Positions 1-5,078 of a DNA stretch of 7,285 nucleotides are shown in pieces. The DNA comes from a bacterium (GTDB taxonomy: Bacteria; Patescibacteriota; Minisyncoccia; Moranbacterales; UBA2206), in the NCBI GenBank assembly GCA_021779205.1, contig JAJYBE010000043.1, positions 1 to 7,285 of the forward strand, in the 5' to 3' direction. Each line of letters opens with the position of its first letter. Position 1 is the stretch's first letter. The notes below the pieces were generated by a model. It had not been told where the DNA came from, made no database searches, and was given only the letters and a program-made list of their open reading frames with translations. A program made the position numbers and the translations under genes.

Positions 1-294
1 GTAAATCATCCTGATGATGTAAAGGTTGATAGAAAGATTGATGAGATGGGCGTGCTTATTACATTAGATGTTAATCCTGAAGATATGGGGATGATCATCG
101 GTCGTGAAGGTGCGACAGCAAAAGCTCTTCGCACATTGCTTCGCGTGATTGGTGCAAGAAATAATGCTAGAGTTAATCTTAAGATTAACGAACCGGAAGG
201 ATCGGAGCGAAGACCAAGAGAAGATCGCGAACCAAAAGAGTATAAAGAAGAGGTGCGCAAAAGCATTGATGATGTCGTTGGAGATATCATTTAG
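1..294 (+). CDS. khpA: KhpA-type KH-domain RNA-binding protein (5' end cut by window edge)
   Basis: The frame is open from base 1 to the TAG at 292-294, giving 97 visible residues; the true start lies upstream of the window. The internal ATG at 46 is not the start, because the residues before it (VNHPDDVKVDRKIDE) are normal KhpA sequence. This is a single KH domain with the RNA-gripping GXXG loop as GREG (visible residues 34-37), followed by the family block ATAKALRTLLR and the NNARVNLKINEPEG end of the fold. KhpA is a small cytoplasmic RNA chaperone that in Firmicutes partners KhpB/Jag and affects cell division and elongation. About 30 highly charged residues follow the KH fold. The gene often sits next to rpsP (S16) in bacteria, so an upstream ribosomal-protein operon is plausible but not visible. 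A strong terminator follows directly. The family call is secure. Confidence 0.93.
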   Translation, partial: VNHPDDVKVDRKIDEMGVLITLDVNPEDMGMIIGREGATAKALRTLLRVIGARNNARVNLKINEPEGSERRPREDREPKEYKEEVRKSIDDVVGDII

Positions 295-324
295 TGCAAT
301 CTTTTTGATAAAATTGAAAAAAAG

Positions 325-353
325 AAAAGGCTGACGCAAGTCGGTCTTTTTTT
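325..353 (+). terminator. Rho-independent terminator after khpA
   Basis: An A-rich arm and AAGGCTGAC (327-335) pair with GTCGGTCTT (340-348) across a GCAA tetraloop (336-339). The stem is at least 9 bp with two G-T wobbles and extends further through A-T pairs (325-328 with 347-350). A run of seven T (347-353) follows. The GNRA loop plus U-tract is the classical intrinsic terminator form. It starts about 30 bp after the khpA stop and separates that operon from the hsd remnant. Confidence 0.9.
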
Positions 354-432
354 AATTGGTATGATTAGCGTGTTTTACTAAAGCCGTAAATTATTGTAAG
401 CTTAAAATAAGTTCAAGATTTTTTTTAAATTT

Positions 433-1116
433 ATGGCAAGCAAAAATATAAATTTCAATATGACAAAAGAGCAAGAGCGCGCGGAATTGCATCGGGCTAT
501 TTGGCAAGCGGCTAATGATCTTGTGCACGGAGGAGCGGCAACGCATGCTGGTTTTATGAATTATGTGCTTGGTACTTTGTTTTATCGTTTTATTAGTGAA
601 AATCTAACCAGTTTTATTAATGAAGAGGAGCGGCGGGTTTTTGGACAGGAACAATTTGACTATGCAAAGCTGAGCGACAAAGAAGCAGAATTTGGTCGTC
701 ATTAAACCATAATAAACAAGGGTTTTTATATCCTGCCAAGTGAACTTTTTGTGAATGTTCGAAAAAATGCCCGCAATGATGAAAATCTCAACGAAACGCT
801 TTCTAGGATTTTTGACAATATTGAAAATTCCTCCAAAGGGTTTGAAAGCGAGGATGATTTAAAAGGATTGTTTGATGACTTGGATGTGAATTCCAACAAG
901 CTTGGTCCGACTGTTGAAAAAAGAAACCAAAGAATCGCAAAGCTCCTTGAAGCAATCGGCGATCTTCGTTTGGGTGAATATGCCGATAATACCATTGACG
1001 CTTTTGGTGATGCCTATGAATATTTGATGGCTATGTATGCATCGAACGCTGGCAAATCCGGAGGAGAGTTTTATACCCCGCAGGAAGTGAGCGAGCTTCT
1101 GGCGGAAATTTGTTGA
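433..1116 (+). pseudogene. hsdM: Type I restriction-modification methyltransferase subunit HsdM, 5' fragment with in-frame stop
   Basis: HsdM is the modification subunit of type I R-M enzymes and makes N6-methyladenine. The reading frame begins at ATG 433 (family-typical MTKEQERAELH starts at residue 10) and shows the N-terminal helical domain, including the block YVLGTLFYRFISENLTSF. At 703-705 an in-frame TAA interrupts it, and the same frame then continues without a shift: TIINKGFYILPSELFVNV onward is ordinary HsdM sequence. Homology goes on through NTIDAFGDAYEYLMAMYA and SGGEFYTPQEVSELLAEI, where the N6-MTase domain should begin, then stops at TGA 1114-1116. The SAM-binding motif and the NPPF/NPPY catalytic motif are both missing, because the sequence switches into hsdR there. 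Total homologous length is about 227 codons against roughly 500 in intact HsdM. No Shine-Dalgarno site precedes the start. It cannot encode an active methyltransferase. Confidence 0.9.
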
Positions 1117-1357
1117 AGAAAAAAAGATTGAGGAATTGGAAAAAATCATTAAAAACGAAAATCTTGACCGGGAAGCAACCTATAAGTTTATGAATAACGC
1201 TTTTCGAGATGGAGGCGTTGCGACAACCGGCACGGCGATTTCAAAGGTGCTGCCACCCATATCAAAATTTAGGCCGGATGGTGTCTATGGCAAAAAACGA
1301 GAAAGTGTTTTGAATAAACTTGTAAATTTCTTTGAAAGATTTTTCGGTATTTCGTGA
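1106..1357 (+). pseudogene. hsdR: Type I restriction enzyme HsdR, C-terminal fragment only
   Basis: In the +1 frame relative to the hsdM fragment, the sequence FVEEKKIEELEKII (from about 1109) leads into NLDREATYKFMNNAFRDGG, then TTGTAISKVLPPISKF, and ends KLVNFFERFFGIS before TGA 1355-1357. This is the characteristic C-terminal tail of HsdR, the ATP-driven translocase/nuclease subunit of type I R-M, which contacts the methyltransferase core. Roughly 80 codons survive of about 1000; the PD-(D/E)XK nuclease and the two motor domains are gone. A TTG at 1136 could nominally start an ORF, but nothing suggests independent translation. The fragment abuts hsdM at about 1108-1111, consistent with one large deletion that removed the rest of hsdM, hsdS and most of hsdR. 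Confidence 0.85.
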
Positions 1358-1405
1358 AGCCGGAAAATTTATATAAGTTATTTATTTTTGCAAATTGATT
1401 TTCAG

Positions 1406-1414
1406 TGCTATAAT
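1406..1414 (+). promoter_or_regulatory. Extended -10 promoter, predicted leaderless start
   Basis: TGCTATAAT combines the extended -10 element TGn (1406-1408) with a perfect consensus TATAAT (1409-1414). No good -35 lies at 16-18 bp, which extended -10 promoters do not need. Transcription should begin about 6-7 bases after the hexamer, at 1420-1421, which is the ATG of the iron-sulfur gene itself. There is no room for a Shine-Dalgarno site, so the mRNA would be leaderless. Confidence 0.75.
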
Positions 1415-1420
1415 TAAGCT

Positions 1421-2470
1421 ATGCAAATCAAAATCAACGATAAAAAATATACCGTCAATTTGGGCGAAACCGTTTTGGATGTTTGTCGAAGAGAAGGCAT
1501 TCCAATTCCAACGCTTTGCGCATTTGAAGATTTATTGCGCGGAGCGGTTTGCCGGTTATGTCTAGTGGAAACGAACAAAACCGATAGGCTGGTAACATCT
1601 TGTGCAACCAAAGTTTGCGATGATTTGGAAGTGATTACGGAAAGTGAAAAAATTCAAAAAGCGCGCCGAATTAATTTGGAATTACTTTGGGCTGATCATG
1701 CCGGAAAATGTTCCACTTGTAAAAAAAATCGAATATGCGAATTGCAAAAACTGGCGGAAGAATATAAAATTGAAAATTTTCATTTTGTGCCAAGGAAAGG
1801 CGAAATGACAGACATGGAAGAACAAAAGCTTTTATATGACAACTGGTCGCGAGTGGTGGTGGAAAATGAAAATCCTTGTATTTCGCGTAATTCTGAATTG
1901 TGCATAGAATGTCGCCGATGCATCAATATTTGTCCCGAGCGTAAATTCGGGTTTAATTATCGCGCCGGAGATGTTGTTGTGGGGACTCCATATGAAAATG
2001 TGTTGGATTGTAGTTTTTGCGGAGAATGTGTGCGAGCTTGTCCGACAGGAGCGCTGACAGATCAAAACAATTTTGTTAAAATTACCGAAGAATTGGATGA
2101 CTTGAAAAAATTTTCGGTGGCGGTAGTGGATTTTGCAATGGAAGAAAAAATAGTAAAACAAATAGAAAATGTTTCACCGAAGAAGGACTTGGATAAATTA
2201 CTTTTTGATTTGGGTTTTGAAAAAATCATAAAGTTGGCAAAAAAAGATCAAGGCGACGAAGACGAAATCATTAAAAATATAAAAACCGAATATGCCCAAA
2301 AAGAAAAAATTGATCCCAAGAACATTTGCACCTTTTTTATTTCAAATAAAATTTACAAAAAAGCTCAAAAAAACGAATACTTAAACTATGTATTAAGTGA
2401 TCGGGAAATAGCAAGATTGGTGCGAGATAGAAATAGGATCGTGGAGGGAAAGCTGAAAATTAAAACCTAG
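1421..2470 (+). CDS. Multi-Fe-S-cluster protein: NuoG/HndD-type relay fused to a degenerate [FeFe]-hydrogenase-like domain
   Basis: 349 residues, predicted cytoplasmic, no signal peptide. Visible sites in order: plant-type [2Fe-2S] ferredoxin domain with C33, C44, C47, C61; His-Cys3 [4Fe-4S] site H93, C97, C100, C106; two ferredoxin [4Fe-4S] sites C161/C164/C167/C171-P and C197/C200/C203/C207-P. This order is that of the N-terminal part of complex I NuoG, the hydrogenase diaphorase subunit HoxU, and HndD/HydA [FeFe]-hydrogenases, where it carries electrons between a flavin subunit or ferredoxin and an active site. HoxU would end near residue 240. Here residues 229-349 continue with hydrogenase-like segments (LDKLLFDLGFEKI; KIDPKNI; YVLSDREIARLV), but the H-cluster motifs TSCCP, MPC and the C-terminal CxxxC are absent; only C303 remains in this part. 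So it should be an electron carrier, not a hydrogenase. No NuoE/NuoF-type partner gene is nearby. The start is fixed by the promoter at 1406-1414. Cluster assignment is firm; the origin of the C-terminus is inference. Confidence 0.88.
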   Translation: MQIKINDKKYTVNLGETVLDVCRREGIPIPTLCAFEDLLRGAVCRLCLVETNKTDRLVTSCATKVCDDLEVITESEKIQKARRINLELLWADHAGKCSTCKKNRICELQKLAEEYKIENFHFVPRKGEMTDMEEQKLLYDNWSRVVVENENPCISRNSELCIECRRCINICPERKFGFNYRAGDVVVGTPYENVLDCSFCGECVRACPTGALTDQNNFVKITEELDDLKKFSVAVVDFAMEEKIVKQIENVSPKKDLDKLLFDLGFEKIIKLAKKDQGDEDEIIKNIKTEYAQKEKIDPKNICTFFISNKIYKKAQKNEYLNYVLSDREIARLVRDRNRIVEGKLKIKT

Positions 2471-2478
2471 GGTCTCGC

Positions 2479-2506
2479 TTGGCAATGCGGATAGTCTTGG
2501 TATTTT
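2479..2506 (+). promoter_or_regulatory. Candidate promoter upstream of the small membrane protein (distal)
   Basis: TTGGCA (2479-2484) matches 5 of 6 bases of the -35 consensus. A 16-bp spacer leads to TATTTT (2501-2506), which is preceded by TG in the extended -10 position. Transcription would start near 2513 and leave about 90 bases of leader before the ATG at 2603. It is only a motif match in AT-rich DNA and competes with the proximal candidate at 2587. Confidence 0.3.
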
Positions 2507-2586
2507 TCATAGTATTATACGCATTTACAAATTCTTAAAAAAGATTTAGAATAGCTTTATGCTGTTTTTTTAGTTTATTTTAGCTA

Positions 2587-2592
2587 TATAGT
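2587..2592 (+). promoter_or_regulatory. Candidate -10 element, proximal, possibly leaderless
   Basis: TATAGT (2587-2592) matches 5 of 6 bases of the -10 consensus. It lies 10 bp before the ATG at 2603, so transcription would begin within a few bases of the start codon, as proposed for the gene at 1421. No recognisable -35 or Shine-Dalgarno site accompanies it. Confidence 0.35.
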
Positions 2593-2602
2593 TATTTTTT
2601 TT

Positions 2603-2896
2603 ATGTCTTTTAAGAAATTATTAAAGCCAACAAAGGGGAAAATGCTTTTTTTTGTCGGACTATTTATCATTTTAGGGATGTTGAAAATATTCACCTTGCA
2701 ACATCTTTCCGGGGAAATCTACAAAATGTCCTTATTGGAGCAATATAAATTTCAATTTTTTCACAGAAATGACAAATGGTATCAAAAAAATGATCAGTCT
2801 TTTTGGTTGGGAATAATATTTCTGCATCTCATCGCGACTTATTTGATTGTTTGTGTTTTGACTTTCATTACTAATCGCCTAAGGGGAAAGGAATAG
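2603..2896 (+). CDS. Small two-helix membrane protein, unknown function
   Basis: 97 residues; I do not recognise a family. A basic N-terminus (K4, K5, K8, K11, K13) leads into a hydrophobic helix at about 14-32. A polar, aromatic-rich stretch follows at 33-66 (it includes HRNDKWYQKND), then a second helix at about 67-90 and the basic end RLRGK. The positive-inside rule puts both termini in the cytoplasm and the ~34-residue loop outside. There are no catalytic motifs and no lipobox; the only cysteine, C84, is in helix 2. The start at ATG 2603 has no Shine-Dalgarno site but has a -10-like element 10 bp upstream. The gene lies 132 bp after the iron-sulfur protein and 21 bp before tRNA-Pro on the same strand. 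A functional link to the iron-sulfur protein is possible but unsupported beyond adjacency. Composition and a clean two-helix profile argue for a real gene. Confidence 0.7.
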   Translation: MSFKKLLKPTKGKMLFFVGLFIILGMLKIFTLQHLSGEIYKMSLLEQYKFQFFHRNDKWYQKNDQSFWLGIIFLHLIATYLIVCVLTFITNRLRGKE

Positions 2897-2917
2897 AAAA
2901 TTAAGAATATGAGAAAG

Positions 2918-2988
2918 CGGGCTGTAGTATACCGGTAGTACGCGTCCATGGGGTGGATGTAGACCGAGTTCGATTCTCGGCAGCCCGA
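2918..2988 (+). tRNA. tRNA-Pro (anticodon GGG)
   Basis: A 71-nt cloverleaf with no mismatch. Acceptor CGGGCTG (2918-2924) pairs with CAGCCCG (2981-2987). D stem GTAT/GTAC encloses ACCGGTA. Anticodon stem CGTCC/GGATG encloses loop ATGGGGT (2948-2954) with anticodon GGG at 2950-2952. T stem CCGAG/CTCGG encloses TTCGATT. The C1-G72 pair, A73 discriminator, G37 and A32-U38 loop closure are all typical of bacterial tRNA-Pro(GGG), which reads CCC and CCU. The 3' CCA is not encoded (A73 is followed by CTG), so it must be added by a nucleotidyltransferase. It lies 21 bp after the small membrane protein gene and could be part of its transcript. Confidence 0.96.
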
Positions 2989-2997
2989 CTGGCAGAG

Positions 2998-3042
2998 ATT
3001 GAACAAAAACCAAACTTAATATTGTTCAATAAAATCGATTTT
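2998..3042 (+). repeat. Inverted repeat plus palindrome between tRNA-Pro and the esterase gene
   Basis: ATTGAAC (2998-3004) and GTTCAAT (3024-3030) are a perfect 7-bp inverted repeat around a 19-nt AT-rich loop. The 12-bp perfect palindrome AAAATCGATTTT (3031-3042) follows at once. The first hairpin has no T-run directly after it, so it is not a standard terminator. It could shape the 3' end of the tRNA transcript or be an operator for the gene at 3062. Such repeats also arise by chance in AT-rich DNA. Confidence 0.35.
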
Positions 3043-3061
3043 GTTTAAGAGTGGATAAGGT

Positions 3062-3886
3062 ATGGTCAATCGGATATATAAAAAAATTAAAAATGTTCTT
3101 TTCGCTGATCCGCGGTTGCTTTTTCAAGAAGAAAAAGAATTAATCAAGCAAGCGTTTTATTTTCCCGCCAAAAGTGAGCGTGCAATTTTATTGATTCATG
3201 GCTGGACATCAACTTCCTATGAAGTGCGTCGATTGGGAAGATATCTTAACGAAAATGGCTATACTGTTTCGGCGCCAATGTTGCGCGGACATGGAACGAC
3301 TATGCGCGACTTGAATGGTATCTGTTGGAAGATGTGGTTAACGGATATTGAAAAAGAATATAAAAAACTAAAAAAAACGCATAAAAAAGTGTTTATTGGC
3401 GGGACATCGATTGGTGCGAATCTTTCCGCCGTTTTTGCCGGCGAGGAAAAAGGAATAGATGGCGTGGTGCTTATGGCAATGCCATATAAAATAAAATTTG
3501 AAAAACTAGCTGTTGTTTTTGCCAGGATAATGCTTTTGTGCGGAAAAAAATATAATCATAAAATATATCCTCCAACATTTGGTCTATCCACAACGATTAC
3601 GCGGTTGATTTCTTATCAAACATATCCGATTGAATCAGCATTGGAATCTTTCGAACTGGTCAAAGAATCACGAAAAAATTTAGATAAAATCACACAACCC
3701 TGTTTAATTATTCAGTCGAAAGACGATCATATTGTAGCGAAGCAAAGCCTGGAGCATATTTTTTTTAATATTAAATCTAAAATTAAAAAAAAGAAATATC
3801 TTGTCCAAGCCTATCATACTTTTATATCAGATATTAAAAACGAGCATATTTTTCAGGATATTTTGTATTTTTTGGATGAAAATTAA
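3062..3886 (+). CDS. Alpha/beta-hydrolase, carboxylesterase / monoacylglycerol lipase type
   Basis: 274 residues, a size normal for the Est30-like esterase and monoacylglycerol lipase group. The core begins with AILLIHGWTST (41-51), where HGW forms the oxyanion region. The LRGHG turn is at 74-78. The nucleophile elbow GTSIG has Ser116. The acid is D222 in KDDHIV and the base is H252 in YHTFISD; together they complete a Ser-Asp-His triad. The C-terminal pattern HTFISDxxxExIFxDILYFL matches the end of Est30-type carboxylesterases. A variable lid-like section spans about 142-210. The ~40 N-terminal residues are basic, with no signal peptide, so the enzyme is likely cytoplasmic or peripheral to the membrane. 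It hydrolyses a carboxylic ester, probably a short acyl or monoacylglycerol ester; the substrate cannot be read from sequence. The glycosyltransferase gene begins 5 bp after its stop, so the two are almost certainly cotranscribed. No well-spaced Shine-Dalgarno site is seen. Confidence 0.9.
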   Translation: MVNRIYKKIKNVLFADPRLLFQEEKELIKQAFYFPAKSERAILLIHGWTSTSYEVRRLGRYLNENGYTVSAPMLRGHGTTMRDLNGICWKMWLTDIEKEYKKLKKTHKKVFIGGTSIGANLSAVFAGEEKGIDGVVLMAMPYKIKFEKLAVVFARIMLLCGKKYNHKIYPPTFGLSTTITRLISYQTYPIESALESFELVKESRKNLDKITQPCLIIQSKDDHIVAKQSLEHIFFNIKSKIKKKKYLVQAYHTFISDIKNEHIFQDILYFLDEN

Positions 3887-3891
3887 AAATT

Positions 3892-5037
3892 ATGAGAATC
3901 GCTATTTTCACTAATAATTACTTGCCCAATCCTTATGGTGTTACAGTTTCCGTGGAAACTTTTCGGGAAGAGTTGGAAAAACGCGGTCACACCGTCTATA
4001 TTTTTGCGCCCATTTGGAAAGGCTATGAGGATAAAAATCTCAATGTTTTTCGCTATCCGTCAATTGATATTAAGTTTAGATTTCGTTTCCCATTGCCACT
4101 GCCATATTCATGGAGAATGAAAAAGATTTTAAAAGATCTCGAGATTGATATTATTCATACCCAACACCCAAATCTCTTAGGTTCGGTTGCAAGACATTGG
4201 GCAAGGAAAAAGAAAGTCCCGCTGGTGTTCACTTGGCATACTCTTTATAATCATTATACTAATTTCGTTCCTTTTTTACCAAAAAAATGGTTGGAAAAAA
4301 AAGTTGTTGCGCAAGCTGTGAAATATGCCAATCAATCGGATGCGGTAATTGCTCCAACAGATTCGATCATTGCAATGCTTAGAAAGTGGGGCGTGAAAAA
4401 GCGTATTTTTTCTATTGCAACCGGAATTAAGGGAGCGGATTTTTCCGGAGCGGACAGAAAAGTAGTTCGCCAAAAATATCAGATAGCCGATGATGAAATT
4501 GTCTTGCTTTTGATTTCACGATTGACAGAAGAAAAAAATATTGAATTTGTTTTTCGCGCGCTAAAAGATATTTTGGCGCAGAAGAAAAAAGTTAAATTTT
4601 TAGTGGCAGGCAGCGGCTATTTATTACCAAAATTGAAAAAATTTTGCGAAGAAAATTCAATTTCCAGACAAGTTATTTTTTCCGGATTGGTTTCCCGTTT
4701 GGAAATTAAAAATTATTATGCTTGTGCCGATATTTTTGTTTATGCCTCAAAATCGGAAACTCAAGGGATTATTCCCTTGGAGGCGATGTATTCCGAGTTA
4801 CCGATAGTGGCTATTTTTTCTACGGGAATCAGTAGCCTTATGCTTGATAGGGGAAATGGTTTTTTGGTGCGTGATAATGAGGACGATTTTGCGCAAGCAG
4901 TTATGAAATTAGCTGAAGATGAAAAATTGCGCGAAAAATTTGGCAAAGTGTCGGGAAAAATCGCGCGCGAGAATTTTACGAGCGAAGTCTGCGCAGAAAA
5001 AATGCTTAAGGTATATGAAGAATGTTTGAATCGTTGA
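3892..5037 (+). CDS. GT4-family glycosyltransferase, diacylglycerol glycosyltransferase-like
   Basis: 381 residues with the two Rossmann-like domains of a GT-B retaining enzyme. The N-terminal acceptor domain starts MRIAIFTNNYLP and has the glycine loop PYGVTVSV (G16), IDIIHTQHPNLLG, and FTWHTLY with H116 near the active site. The C-terminal nucleotide-sugar domain has LLISRLTEEKN, where R210 and K215 would hold the donor phosphates, and the EX7E motif as E289...E297 in SETQGIIPLEAM. The pattern resembles bacterial 1,2-diacylglycerol 3-glucosyltransferases and PimB-like enzymes, which transfer a sugar from UDP- or GDP-sugar to a lipid at the inner face of the membrane. Donor and acceptor are not determinable here. 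The start is fixed by the 5-bp gap to the esterase gene; no Shine-Dalgarno site is visible in AAATT, so translational coupling is likely. It converges on recG, with 41 bp between the stops and no clear terminator hairpin. Confidence 0.92.
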   Translation: MRIAIFTNNYLPNPYGVTVSVETFREELEKRGHTVYIFAPIWKGYEDKNLNVFRYPSIDIKFRFRFPLPLPYSWRMKKILKDLEIDIIHTQHPNLLGSVARHWARKKKVPLVFTWHTLYNHYTNFVPFLPKKWLEKKVVAQAVKYANQSDAVIAPTDSIIAMLRKWGVKKRIFSIATGIKGADFSGADRKVVRQKYQIADDEIVLLLISRLTEEKNIEFVFRALKDILAQKKKVKFLVAGSGYLLPKLKKFCEENSISRQVIFSGLVSRLEIKNYYACADIFVYASKSETQGIIPLEAMYSELPIVAIFSTGISSLMLDRGNGFLVRDNEDDFAQAVMKLAEDEKLREKFGKVSGKIARENFTSEVCAEKMLKVYEECLNR

Positions 5038-5078
5038 TTGTCGCTAATTGTTTTTTTGAAAAAATACTCATTGGCAAT

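Noticed and set aside
46..294. An 82-residue KH protein starting at ATG 46
   Set aside because: The frame is open upstream to base 1 and the preceding residues fit KhpA, so the true start is outside the window.
703..705. Recoded or read-through stop codon
   Set aside because: TAA ends other genes in the window and no recoding element is seen; the hsdR junction downstream already makes the gene non-functional.
433..1116. Two separate small genes (433-705 and 751-1116)
   Set aside because: Both are in the same frame and form one continuous HsdM sequence across the TAA, including conserved residues between 706 and 750 that a start at 751 would lose.
1421..2470. Functional [FeFe]-hydrogenase
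   Set aside because: None of the H-cluster cysteine motifs is present and the protein is some 200 residues too short.
2551..2572. Terminator TAGC-TTTAT-GCTG followed by T-run after the Fe-S gene
   Set aside because: The stem is only 3-4 bp with a wobble; too weak to call in DNA this AT-rich.
5038..5078. Bidirectional terminator between the GT4 gene and recG
   Set aside because: T7-G-A6 at 5051-5064 is only an A/T inverted repeat with no room for a proper loop, and no GC stem flanks it on either strand.
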